NCBI RefSeq assembly: GCF_030503435.1
Contig: NZ_JAUKPO010000027.1
Span: 38,338 to 102,337, forward strand
Reading direction: 5' to 3'
DNA length: 64,000 nucleotides
DNA from: Rhodocytophaga aerolata
Lineage (GTDB): Bacteria > Bacteroidota > Bacteroidia > Cytophagales > 172606-1
Within the stretch, counting starts at the first letter, position 1. Each line of letters starts with the position of its first letter. The position numbers and the translations under genes were made by a program. Shown here in pieces: positions 1-9,696 of the stretch. The notes below the pieces were generated by a model. That model did no database searches, was not told the origin of the DNA, and saw only the letters and a program-made list of their open reading frames with translations.

Positions 1-2732
1 AACAAGGCCAACTGGAAGATGCTACTTCCTCTCATACAGATGCACATAGCTTAGCTTATCTGATTTATACATCCGGCACAACAGGAAATCCAAAAGGAGT
101 GATGGTTGAGCATGCCGGATTTATCAATATGTGCCTGTATCAGATTTTTACCTATGGGCTGGGCTTGAACGAACGCGTACTACAGTTTGCCTCCATTTCG
201 TTTGATGCATCTGTCTATGAAATTTTTATTGCCCTGCTATCCGGGTCTACTCTAGTAATTATTGATAAAGACACCATCTTAAATAAAAAGCAATTTTTAG
301 CGTATATAGACAGGAAAGAAGTAACCTTCTTATTGCTTCCGCCTGTCTTTCTTAACTCCCTTGACCGTCCTGATTTTAAAACAGTCAAAACGATTGTTAC
401 GGCAGGAGAAGCATGTAATATGGCTGATGCGCTTTATTATAGTCAGAAGAAAAGTTATTTCAATGCTTACGGGCCTACGGAAGCTTCTGTGTGTGTTTGT
501 CTCTATCAGGTAATACCCGATCAGGAATATGGAAAGTATATTCCTATTGGAAAAGCAATCCCTAATATTAGATTCTATATTCTCAATGAAGACTTAGATC
601 CAGTAAAAGAGGGGGAAACAGGTGAACTCTATATAGGAGGAATAGGCCTTGCGAAGGGGTATATCAACAAACCCGAACTTACTCAAAAAGCATTTCTTCA
701 TGAGACAAAAAAATTAGGAGAGCGCGTATACCGAGCAGGTGATATTGTAAAAAGAAGTGAAGATGGAAACCTAATTATCTTTGGAAGAAAAGACGATCAG
801 GTTAAAATATTAGGACATCGGATAGAACTAGGGGCCATAGAACATACCCTGTTGCAAATAGCCACTATCAACAACGCACATGTATGTGTATTTGAGCACG
901 AAGGCGAAAAATTCGTGTGTGCCTATTTCATCAGCTCTGAGCAAATCTTGGGAGAGCATCTACGAGGAAAATTATTGGAAAAACTACCTGCGTTTATGGT
1001 GCCTCAATGGTTTATTCAGGTACCTGAATTTAAGATGACTCAAAATGGAAAAATTGATAAAAAAGCACTACCCTCTCCTTTTGAAATCCATGATTCTCTC
1101 TCGATAGATTCCCCAGAAACATTAAAAGACACCTTAGGCAGAGTATTGGATATCTGTAAAGAAATGCTGGGTATACAGCACTTAGATGGATCTGACAATT
1201 TCTTTCTCATGGGCGGCCATTCTCTTAAAGCTGCTAGACTTTCTGCTTTAATTAATAAAGAATTTAACGTAGAGTTATCTGTATCGGACATCTATAAAAA
1301 ACCACATATTACCCAAATTCATGACCTTATAAAAACGGGCCGCAAGTCTGCTTATGAAGCTATCGTGCCCGCACCAACTAAAAAGTACTACGCCACTTCT
1401 GCTGCGCAGAAAAGGATGTACATCATGAATAGTACCGACAAGGTGGATATAAGCTATAATGTGTCAATTGTATTGCAATTTGAAGAAAAAGTCACGAAAG
1501 ACACGGTGGTATCAGCTCTTAAGACCTTGTCTAACCGGCATGACGTCTTGCGTACTAGGTTTGATATTCAGTTTGATGAGATAGTACAGCAAGTTTTGCC
1601 AGAAGTAACAGTCAACTTATTAGACGGAGGCATAATAAACCTCCATGAACTATCACAGAAAGCCAAAAGAGTAGTTCGTCCTTTTGATCTGAAGCTAGCA
1701 CCAATTCTAAATGTGTGTTATTTTGAAATTGCCCAGGGCGGCGTAGCAGTGGTATTTGATACCCACCATATCATTGCGGATGGAACGTCTATGGGCATAT
1801 TGATCAATGAGTTTATCCGGCTATTGAATCAGGAAACGTTGCCAGAGCTTTTGCTGCAATACAAAGACTATGCAGAATGGGAAAATAGTCACTATTCAAA
1901 AAGTGAGTATTTTCATGAGCATGAGATGTATTGGCTGACTATCTACAAAGATATTCCTAAACTCAGAATGCCTGTAGAAGCTAAACCAGAGATCCAAAAC
2001 TTTTCAGGCGAAAGACTGTCGTTTACCATAGATAAAGAGTTATCTGCCCGGCTAAAGAGTTATGCGTTTACAATGGATGCTTCCATCTATCAATTATTGC
2101 TCTCCATCTATTATTTACTACTTTCCAAATATACCAATCAGCAAGACATAGTAGTAGGAACGGCAGTAGCTAACAGGAGGAAAGAGGAAGTACAGCAAAT
2201 GATGGGAATGTTTGTAAATACACTTGCCTTAAGAGCTACCATTCCTGCAGAAATATCTTTTAACCAGTTTGTGAAAAATATAAAGAACATGGTATTGGAG
2301 GCTTTTGACTATCAGGAGTATCCATTCGAACTGTTAATCGCTAAACTGGGATTAAGCGGAAATGATAAGAAAATACCGTTAATCGATACCTTATTCGTTG
2401 TTCAGAATATTGACTTTTTCAATAACCAGGCTATTCCCGGCTTGACTTTAAAATATGAAAATGCGACAGCCACTTCTAAGTTTGATTTCTCTTTTTTAAT
2501 TGTTGAACAAAAAGAATCATTTGTACTAGAAGTAGAATATAACACAAATATTTACAGCAAAGACTACGTTACTCAGCTTGCTGAAAATTTTATAGCGTTA
2601 GCTGGTAAAGCCATTGTTTCCCCATCTGCACTTCTGGAAGAGATAACCTTGATTGACAATAAAAAAATGTCACAGTTGAGAACACAGCTTATGGCAGAAA
2701 ACACAATAGAAGATGTAGAATTTGACATCTAA
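1..2732 (+). CDS. nonribosomal peptide synthetase, 3' part (A-PCP-C)
   Basis: This is the C-terminal part of an NRPS subunit; the frame is open through the left edge (first in-frame codon at base 3), so the true start lies outside the window. The remaining adenylation domain begins at core A3 (LIYTSGTTGNPKG, 60-98) and ends near A10 (NGKIDKKALP, about 1045). A carrier domain follows with the phosphopantetheine serine in GGHSL (Ser codon 1221-1223), then a complete condensation domain with HHIIADG (1764-1784) and the C5-like MGMFVNTL. Pocket residues placed by eye against GrsA read D-A-Y-L-V-A-A-V-C, nearest to aromatic (Phe-type) codes; this is inference. No A domain follows the last C domain, so it should pass its peptide to the next gene 70 bases downstream. 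An in-frame GTG-ATG at 99-104 lies just after A3 and is not a credible start. Confidence 0.93.
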   Translation, partial: QGQLEDATSSHTDAHSLAYLIYTSGTTGNPKGVMVEHAGFINMCLYQIFTYGLGLNERVLQFASISFDASVYEIFIALLSGSTLVIIDKDTILNKKQFLAYIDRKEVTFLLLPPVFLNSLDRPDFKTVKTIVTAGEACNMADALYYSQKKSYFNAYGPTEASVCVCLYQVIPDQEYGKYIPIGKAIPNIRFYILNEDLDPVKEGETGELYIGGIGLAKGYINKPELTQKAFLHETKKLGERVYRAGDIVKRSEDGNLIIFGRKDDQVKILGHRIELGAIEHTLLQIATINNAHVCVFEHEGEKFVCAYFISSEQILGEHLRGKLLEKLPAFMVPQWFIQVPEFKMTQNGKIDKKALPSPFEIHDSLSIDSPETLKDTLGRVLDICKEMLGIQHLDGSDNFFLMGGHSLKAARLSALINKEFNVELSVSDIYKKPHITQIHDLIKTGRKSAYEAIVPAPTKKYYATSAAQKRMYIMNSTDKVDISYNVSIVLQFEEKVTKDTVVSALKTLSNRHDVLRTRFDIQFDEIVQQVLPEVTVNLLDGGIINLHELSQKAKRVVRPFDLKLAPILNVCYFEIAQGGVAVVFDTHHIIADGTSMGILINEFIRLLNQETLPELLLQYKDYAEWENSHYSKSEYFHEHEMYWLTIYKDIPKLRMPVEAKPEIQNFSGERLSFTIDKELSARLKSYAFTMDASIYQLLLSIYYLLLSKYTNQQDIVVGTAVANRRKEEVQQMMGMFVNTLALRATIPAEISFNQFVKNIKNMVLEAFDYQEYPFELLIAKLGLSGNDKKIPLIDTLFVVQNIDFFNNQAIPGLTLKYENATATSKFDFSFLIVEQKESFVLEVEYNTNIYSKDYVTQLAENFIALAGKAIVSPSALLEEITLIDNKKMSQLRTQLMAENTIEDVEFDI

Positions 2733-2802
2733 CCATTCTTTCAATTTTACGGAAATCATCAATTGAACCCTTGTCGTGAGGGAATAAAATCAACCATGTC
2801 TT

Positions 2803-5800
2803 ATGGAAAATATTATAGAAAAAAATCATTTATTATCCTTGCCAGAATTTGTAAGATCCAAAAAATACTGGCAAGAAGAGTTTGACAGTAAACTAGAAGC
2901 AACCAGATTACCATACAGTTACTTTCAGACACTCGATTATGAAGAACAAAAGTACAGCTTCTCACTAGATACAGCTGTATTGGCACAACTGGAAAAAGCA
3001 TCTAAAGGAAATTTAGAGGCTATGTTCATTATTTTAGTGGCTTCTTATAGAATTTTATTATATAAATATTTAGGCCAGCAAGCATTGGAATTAGGTATTC
3101 CTACGATGGTTCCTAAAAATCAGGCAGCAGAGTTTTTTACTGCTCAACTGTTGCCAGTTTACACTAAAATACTTCCTGAATATAGCTTTAAGCAGGTATT
3201 AAAAGCAGAAAAAGAAAAAATTGCAGCAGCTTATCAGCATCAGCATTATCCGCTTCAGACGATTGACGAGTATAAAACACCCAAAACGGCTGTTTTTTTT
3301 AAAAATATACACCCTTTCTATAAAGCGACAGAGTGTGATTTTGTATTTGAAAAAACAAGCGAGGGATTGGAAATACAGTGTGTTTACAATGCAAAATTAT
3401 TTTCACAGGCATTCATCCAGAATTTTACCAGAAAATACCAGCATACCATTCGTTGTCTGCTCTCAAGTGCTGATGTAGCCATAGATGATTTATCAATTCT
3501 GGAAGCAGCAGAAGAAAATATGCTGTTGCATGTAATCAATGACACAGGGGCTCCCTATCCATCTGGTTCAAATCTGGTACGTGTTTTTGGGGAATGGGTA
3601 AGGAAAACTCCCGATGCTGCAGCCGTGGTATCCGTAAATGGAACCTTAACTTTCAGTCAATTAGACATTTATTCAGACAAGATTGCCAACTATCTAGTAC
3701 ATACGATTAAAATTGCCAACGAAGAACAAATAGGTATATTGCTGCCTAAATCTCATCATACTATCGCTTGTATGTTGGGTATACTCAAAGCAGGAGGCTC
3801 TTACCTGCCTATTTCACCGAGATACCCGGCAGACCGGATCAGGATGATCCTCAACGACTCCCGTTTAAAAACAATTATCTCTTCCAAGGCACATATCAAG
3901 CTTTTGAATAAGCTTCAATGGGAGTGTGCAAGTTTTCAGACCTTCCTGTGTATTGACAGCCTGGACTGCCATTTAGAAAAAGAAGAAACCTCTTTTAAAA
4001 ATGAGCTGAATAGCCAAAATCTGTGGGAGCATGTAGGAGAAAAAGCTACGGATGATATAGAAGGCGGTGGCTGGCAAAACAGTTATACGGGCGAAAATCT
4101 GTCCAGAGCGGAAATGAATGAGTACCGGGATAACATCATCAACAAACTAACCCCACTGCTCCATACAAACACCCGTGTGCTTGAAATTGGTTGTGCTTCC
4201 GGTATTAGCATGTTTGAACTGGCACCTAAGACTGGCCTGTATTATGGAACAGATATTTCACGGGTAATTATTGAAAAAAACAGGCAGAAGATTAACAGAG
4301 AGGGCATAGCCAATATTAAACTTAAGAGCTTGGCAGCCCATGAAATTGACCAGGTAGAGGAGAAAAATTTTGACGTAGTGATTATTAACAGTGTGATTCA
4401 ATGCTTTGAAGGACACAATTATTTGAGAGATGTACTCAGGAAAGTGGTTCATCTAATGAAAGACACGGGGATCATCTTCCTGGGAGATATTATGGATGAA
4501 GATACCCGAGAGGTTTTTATTGAGTCTTTAAACACTTTCAAAAAGAGCAACCTAGGTAAAGGATACAAGGTAAAAACAGATTTCAGTAATGAAATTTTCT
4601 ACTCAAGAAGTTTTCTGGAAGATCTCAGATTTGATATCAAAGGTATTCACCAGACAACTTTCTCAGAGAAGATACATACCATAGAAAATGAACTTACCAA
4701 ATACCGGTATGATGCCATGCTTTTTATTGATAAGAAAGCAACTCCAGCACCCGGGGTTAGGCACAAGTATCAGCATTCGTTGCAGGAATTTAGTTCCTAT
4801 TCAGAAAAGCCTTTCGTGCAAACAGAGATAAAACCTGATGCTGCGGCTCATGTAATCTATACGTCTGGTTCGACCGGAAAGCCAAAAGGAGTGATTGTTA
4901 CCCATCGAAATGTACTGCGGATGGTTCAAAATACAAACTGTGTAAAAGTTGAACCTGGCGAAAAGATGCTTCAGACTGGGGCCATGGAGTTTGATGCTTC
5001 TACCTTTGAAATATGGACTGCACTCACCAATGGCGCTTCCCTGCACATCATAGATTCTGAACTTTTACTGAATGCCGAAAGATTAAAAAAGTATATCGCA
5101 CAAAATCAGATTACTATTTCTTTTGTCATAACGGCCGCTTTCAATGCACTGGTAGAGCAGGATGTAACCATTTTCGATGGGTTAAACTATGTATTGACTG
5201 GAGGTGAGGCTATGTCTACTAAGCATATAAATAAATTCTTACAGCATAACCAGTCTACCAAACTGTACAATTTGTATGGACCCACAGAAAATACAGTTGT
5301 TTCAACGGCTCATTTAGTGAACAAGCCTTATACAGGAGCTGTACCAATTGGCAAGCCGATACACAACTCTACATGCTATGTACTCGACACTAAACAAAGG
5401 CTAGTAATACCAGGGGCAGAGGGTGTTTTATATGTAGGTGGAGATGGCGTAGCCAAAGGGTACTTAAATAGCCCTGAACTTACCCAGCAGCGCTTTGTGC
5501 AAAGCCCATTCAAACAAGGAGAAATATTATATAATACTGGCGACCTGGTACGATTTAATGAAGAGTATGCACTTGAATTTTTAGGTAGGGTCGACACGCA
5601 AGTAAAAGTCAGAGGGTTTAGGATCGAGCTTTCAGAAATAGAAAATGAGTTGCTACATATTAATGGAATCAAGGAAGCACGTGTAGTGGTAACAAAGGAT
5701 CAGAACGATGAAAAGTCTCTTACTGGCTATTTTACGGCTTCTACAAAAATGGACCCTGCAGAGGTTGCCTACCTGTTAGGTGATAAACTACCCGATTATA

Positions 5801-7371
5801 TGATTCCATCTGCACTGATGCAATTGGATGAATTACCGCTTAATGCTAATGGAAAACTAAATATGTTAAAGCTCCCAGACCCCATTAGTCTAAGTAAGAG
5901 TAAATTTGAAGCGCCAGCCAATGAAACAGAAAGGCAACTAGTGGAAATATGGAAGGAGGTTTTGGGAGTCTCTATAGTAAGCGTCCATGATAACTTCTTC
6001 GACATGGGTGGCCACTCATTGAAGGCAATGAAGGTGCTCCACAAACTCTCCAAAGATTTCGAATTAAAGCTTACCACACTCTTCAGATATCCCACTATTA
6101 GGGAGCTAGCACAAAACCTTGTGTATAAAAAAGGAAATCTTCTGGAAACACTCCAGCGCCTCAAAAAAAAGCCTTTGAATGAGGCTGATAAACGTAAGGC
6201 AGAAGAGCGGAAAGTATGGTACAAAGAGAGAATGAAAAAGGATAATTTCCAAATTCCAGGTGAACAGCAAGAAATAAGAGAAGTATTACTAACCGGAAGC
6301 ACCGGGTACCTGGGTATTCATCTGCTATATGAATTACTGACTACTACAACTGCTAACGTCTATTTATTAATTAGGGCTGAAAATGAGGCTGCTGCCAAAG
6401 GCAGGTTATTAAAAAAGATTTCTTTCTTCTTCGGATCTGAATTCTATGATGCATATAAAAATAGAATTCACCCGCTGGCTGGCGAGATGGAAAAACCATT
6501 CTTAGGTCTTCATAAAAATATCTATAAAACCCTTGAAGAAATCATTGATACCATAGTAAATCCTGCAGCCAATGTAAAGCATTACGGCCTAGAAGTAGAT
6601 TACAAAGGAAATACAACTGGTGTGCAGGAACTAGTAAATCTGGCAAAATCAGGTCGCCCTAAACGTATACACCATGTTTCTACAGCCGGCGTATCGTTTG
6701 GGCAGGAATACGTATTTAGTGAATACGACCGGGTAGAAAAGATTCCAGATGTAAATAATACCATTTATCTGCAGTCTAAACTCGATGCAGAAAACATCAT
6801 ATTCAAAGCTATAGAAGAAGGTGTAGAGGCTAGTATTTATAGAGCAGGCAATCTGGTGTTCAACAATGATACAGGAAAATTTCAGGAGAATACTGAGAAT
6901 AGTGCTTTTTATATGCTATTACGCTCTTTTATCAATTTAGGCATCATGCCAGATATGAGAGATAAGTTTTATGACTTTTCTTTTATTAACACCACCGCCG
7001 AGGCTATTATAAAGTTCGCTAAAGAAAAATCACTCATAAACAATGTATTTTATGTTTATAATACACATACATACAGTTTACATGATCTCTATCATCAGGT
7101 AGTTAAACCTCATTTTCCACAGGTAAAATTGGTATCTTTAGATGAGTTTGCGCAACTAGTAATGGAGAAGTATGAGGACCCTGCTACGAAAGAGTTCATT
7201 GAGCATATCCTTGTAAATATACGGATATTAGAAATTAACGAAAGTAGTGTAATGCTTGTATCAGACCGTTCACAGGCCGTTATGGATAAACTGCAAATTA
7301 ACTGGCAGGAACTCAACGAACAAATGGCTACGATGATGGTTACTTTTGGCAAAGAAAAAAGCTTTTGGTAG
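2803..7371 (+). CDS. NRPS termination module: half-C, A interrupted by methyltransferase, PCP, reductase
   Basis: A 1522-residue final NRPS subunit. Residues 1-240 resemble only the C-terminal lobe of a condensation domain (starts at the KYWQEEF-type position, no HHxxxDG). The A domain begins near residue 265; A2 is LKAGGSYLPISPRYPADR. A SAM methyltransferase is then inserted (about 407-646; SAM-binding VLEIGCASG at about 460-468) before A3 (VIYTSGSTGKPKG, about 683). Such A2-A3 insertions are known and usually methylate the amino-acid side chain. Pocket residues read by eye are D-A-F-F-L-G-L-V-V, resembling aliphatic codes (low certainty). The carrier serine is residue 1072 in GGHSL. The last part (about 1150-1522) is a thioester reductase with NADPH-binding GSTGYLG (1165-1171) and catalytic Y1322-K1326 in YLQSK, so release should be reductive, to aldehyde or alcohol. 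It is probably co-transcribed with the upstream subunit. Confidence 0.93.
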   Translation: MENIIEKNHLLSLPEFVRSKKYWQEEFDSKLEATRLPYSYFQTLDYEEQKYSFSLDTAVLAQLEKASKGNLEAMFIILVASYRILLYKYLGQQALELGIPTMVPKNQAAEFFTAQLLPVYTKILPEYSFKQVLKAEKEKIAAAYQHQHYPLQTIDEYKTPKTAVFFKNIHPFYKATECDFVFEKTSEGLEIQCVYNAKLFSQAFIQNFTRKYQHTIRCLLSSADVAIDDLSILEAAEENMLLHVINDTGAPYPSGSNLVRVFGEWVRKTPDAAAVVSVNGTLTFSQLDIYSDKIANYLVHTIKIANEEQIGILLPKSHHTIACMLGILKAGGSYLPISPRYPADRIRMILNDSRLKTIISSKAHIKLLNKLQWECASFQTFLCIDSLDCHLEKEETSFKNELNSQNLWEHVGEKATDDIEGGGWQNSYTGENLSRAEMNEYRDNIINKLTPLLHTNTRVLEIGCASGISMFELAPKTGLYYGTDISRVIIEKNRQKINREGIANIKLKSLAAHEIDQVEEKNFDVVIINSVIQCFEGHNYLRDVLRKVVHLMKDTGIIFLGDIMDEDTREVFIESLNTFKKSNLGKGYKVKTDFSNEIFYSRSFLEDLRFDIKGIHQTTFSEKIHTIENELTKYRYDAMLFIDKKATPAPGVRHKYQHSLQEFSSYSEKPFVQTEIKPDAAAHVIYTSGSTGKPKGVIVTHRNVLRMVQNTNCVKVEPGEKMLQTGAMEFDASTFEIWTALTNGASLHIIDSELLLNAERLKKYIAQNQITISFVITAAFNALVEQDVTIFDGLNYVLTGGEAMSTKHINKFLQHNQSTKLYNLYGPTENTVVSTAHLVNKPYTGAVPIGKPIHNSTCYVLDTKQRLVIPGAEGVLYVGGDGVAKGYLNSPELTQQRFVQSPFKQGEILYNTGDLVRFNEEYALEFLGRVDTQVKVRGFRIELSEIENELLHINGIKEARVVVTKDQNDEKSLTGYFTASTKMDPAEVAYLLGDKLPDYMIPSALMQLDELPLNANGKLNMLKLPDPISLSKSKFEAPANETERQLVEIWKEVLGVSIVSVHDNFFDMGGHSLKAMKVLHKLSKDFELKLTTLFRYPTIRELAQNLVYKKGNLLETLQRLKKKPLNEADKRKAEERKVWYKERMKKDNFQIPGEQQEIREVLLTGSTGYLGIHLLYELLTTTTANVYLLIRAENEAAAKGRLLKKISFFFGSEFYDAYKNRIHPLAGEMEKPFLGLHKNIYKTLEEIIDTIVNPAANVKHYGLEVDYKGNTTGVQELVNLAKSGRPKRIHHVSTAGVSFGQEYVFSEYDRVEKIPDVNNTIYLQSKLDAENIIFKAIEEGVEASIYRAGNLVFNNDTGKFQENTENSAFYMLLRSFINLGIMPDMRDKFYDFSFINTTAEAIIKFAKEKSLINNVFYVYNTHTYSLHDLYHQVVKPHFPQVKLVSLDEFAQLVMEKYEDPATKEFIEHILVNIRILEINESSVMLVSDRSQAVMDKLQINWQELNEQMATMMVTFGKEKSFW

Positions 7372-7397
7372 GAGCAAAAGACTCCGACAATCACAAC

Positions 7398-7440
7398 TAA
7401 GCTCATAAGGACAGTTGAAGTTACTGTCCTTATGAGCTTA
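7398..7440 (+). terminator. perfect 18-bp hairpin after the NRPS genes
   Basis: Arms TAAGCTCATAAGGACAGT (7398-7415) and its exact complement (7423-7440) enclose a 7-base loop, 26 bases after the reductase stop codon. There is no strong T tract, which is common for Bacteroidota terminators. It probably ends the NRPS transcript. Confidence 0.7.
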
Positions 7441-7500
7441 TCCTGTTATAGGTTGTAAGAAGGTATCTTAAATGTAACTCCTCTTTCGCCAAAGCAATGA

Positions 7501-7530
7501 AGTATGAGCAAAGGGGGATATTTTATTACC
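7501..7530 (+). repeat. dispersed 30-bp repeat (G-rich strand on plus)
   Basis: A copy of the intergenic repeat with core GCAAAGGGGGATATTTTA and end TTACC. A C-rich partner (CTCCTCTTTCGCC, about 7478-7490) lies just before it, so the two can pair as a hairpin. It lies 130 bases after the NRPS stop. Confidence 0.55.
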
Positions 7531-7541
7531 AATATTAGTTC

Positions 7542-7883
7542 TTAGCTGCCGTTTCTGTATCCTACTACTTTAAATAAGTAGATCATCCCTGCACAGAGTA
7601 GAACACTACAAAGCAGAGTTACTACCGGTAAAAGAAGCCCAAGAGGTAGCTGTCTATAGAAAGCAGGTAAGAAATAATAACAAACACTTACCCAAAGCGT
7701 GATACCTATAGGTAGGATAGCCAGCAGCACACAGAGTATGACTAAAAGCTTGCCAAACACCCTTGCTGAAGTCCTTTTTTTAGTTTCATCGGTAAAGCCT
7801 AGAAAAGCAAGTATCCAGATAAAAGTCAGGCAGGCAACCACTAATTGAACTATCAGTGCCAAAAATAGTAATACCTGCTTCAT
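7542..7883 (-). CDS. small hydrophobic membrane protein of unknown function
   Basis: A 113-residue protein starting MKQVLLFLALIVQLVV. I do not recognise the family. It has about four hydrophobic segments: residues 4-30, about 45-70, about 75-85 and about 85-105. A short basic stretch (DETKKRTSARVFGK) follows the first segment, so it is probably an integral inner-membrane protein. It converges on the NRPS terminator and is bracketed by two copies of the 30-bp repeat, the right one interrupted by an insertion sequence. Nothing in the context gives a role. Confidence 0.55.
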   Translation of the reverse strand: MKQVLLFLALIVQLVVACLTFIWILAFLGFTDETKKRTSARVFGKLLVILCVLLAILPIGITLWVSVCYYFLPAFYRQLPLGLLLPVVTLLCSVLLCAGMIYLFKVVGYRNGS

Positions 7884-7925
7884 AGGAGATATTGATTTTG
7901 AGAGTCTTTGGCTATAAGATCTAAT

Positions 7926-9471
7926 CTACACTTTTTGATTATTACCTACTATGAACATAGTTACTAATTTTACCCCTGGATGTTGCACAACGTAAAAGAG
8001 AAAATAATAAAGGGTATTGACCTGCTTTACAGCAAGGGTTTGAGCTTTAGCTTTAGGATGATTTAAACAAAGCAGCAACTTTTGCAGATTGTAAGCTGTA
8101 GCTGACATGAGCATGAACTTATGAGCGGCTTGCTTTCCTTTGGCATTGCTTCTCTTCATTCCATAATAGTTGAGTAGACTGCCAAAAACAGGTTCTACGG
8201 TAGACATTCTTAGTCCTATCATTTTTTTACCTTCTTTGCTTTCTACTCTCTCCTGCATACGTAATGGACCGATGATGCGGAGCATCAGGTCCAATGATAG
8301 TGACGGTAGACACTAAAAGTGAGGCTTTGCCGCCTTTTAGCGCCACAGCATGCTTTTTTGAAAGGACATACACTACAATCCTTCACTCTGGCATGATAGT
8401 AATGAGTAGCAAAGCCTTTTTCCATTCTAATACCATGGTAATAAAGCAACTTTTCATTGCGACAGATATAGGCGTTTTGCGTTGGATCATAATGGAAACC
8501 TTCTCTTACCGGGTGATAACTACCTGGTAAAGAAATAAAACCTTTGATCTTGTTGGCTTCTAAATAAGCGTAGTTTTCCCCCGATCCGAAGCCTGCATCT
8601 GCTAATAGATTATCAAGAGGCAGGCCGTATTGTTTGAGTTTATTAGACAGGTTATTTACTATTTCCACTAAATGTCGTGAGTCCTTTTCATCGGCTAAAT
8701 TAGCTTGCATGTGAGTAATCACATGGCGAACGGATGGCAAAGCACATCCGCTGTATCGACAGCCATACTGGACAAGTAGTATAAACGAGAAGGTTTGCCT
8801 GTTTTTTGGGTGATCTTTGCCTCAGCATCACTCATACTGATATGCGTTCGATTATTTCTTGGACAGCTTTTAGGCTTAACTGTCTTTTCTATCAAGGGAA
8901 AAGGCGAAACTTGCTCTGTAAGCTCGGCAGGTGTACTTAGATTTGCTTCCCCTTGGAGCAGTTGCCATTCTAATATGGCTTTTCGCTTGAGGCTGTCAGT
9001 AGAAGCATTGGCTTCCACTAAGGCTGCGTCCACAACTTGGGTGTGTCCACTGACTATATCTGCCTCTACACATGCAGTAAGAATAGACTGAAAGCAAGTT
9101 TCAAACACCTCTGCCGGTAAGCGCTTGCGTGTGCGGGATAGGGTGCTGTGACATGGAAGCCGTTCCCCTACATTGAAATCTAAAAAATGAAGGATATCTA
9201 AGCGTAACCCACTCTTTTCAATAAGAGCCCGATCAGAGCAGATATTTTCAAAATGGGCTACCAGCTGTAGTTTGAAAAAGACAACCGGATCTACAGATTT
9301 CTGCCCACACTTGCCATAATAAGGGGCTACTGCTTGATAGAGGAAGTCTAACTTGAGTAACGGCTTGATTTGGCGATAAAAATTATTCTTGGGAACATAA
9401 TTTTCCACTATCAGTGAAGGGCAAGTGTTGTTGAACTGTTTTCTTTTGCCTACCATTCTTGAATTTACCAC
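7926..9471 (-). pseudogene. IS1182-type transposase, broken into three frames
   Basis: On the minus strand three consecutive frames together make one DDE transposase: 9471-8719, 8740-8285 and 8294-7926. The first part has the typical N-terminus (DPVVFFKLQLVAHFENI, HSTLSRTRKRLP) and the first acidic region (VVDAALVEANAS). The middle has LADAGFGSGENYAYLE and a four-cysteine segment. The last has STVEPVFGSLLNYYG. These are features of the IS1182 group. Both frame changes fall inside short inverted repeats (CGGATG/CATCCG around 8731-8750; GGACC..GCATCA around 8287-8313), so the enzyme is probably inactive. The last frame runs past the apparent left end of the element at 7976. Confidence 0.85.
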
Positions 9472-9512
9472 TCAAAAGGCAGATTTCAAATCAGCAGTTG
9501 TGCAACACCCAG
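7976..9512 (-). mobile_element. IS1182-like insertion sequence with inverted ends and 4-bp target duplication
   Basis: The left end CTGGATGTTGCACAAC (7976-7991) is matched by the complement of 9497-9512 (CTGGGTGTTGCACAAC), 15 of 16 positions. Both ends are flanked by ACCC (7972-7975 and 9513-9516), the apparent target-site duplication. Removing the element and one ACCC rebuilds a 30-base copy of the dispersed repeat (7959-7975 plus 9517-9529). Confidence 0.75.
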
Positions 9513-9696
9513 ACCCCTTTGTTATTACTCTAGAATGGAGTGCTAAATTCGCTCCATATGTATCCCATACATATAAAAAATTCTAACTTCTAAATGCAAT
9601 AAGTCACCCCAAGCTTTCTTTCCCGTAAAACAAAATTATTAAAAGACTTCTATTTAAAACTTGCTTTTTAAGACAGTACCTCAATTGTGAGTTGTT

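Noticed and set aside
5796..6302. 168-codon minus-strand frame inside the NRPS
   Set aside because: It is antisense to conserved A/PCP motifs; serine-rich composition is typical of shadow frames.
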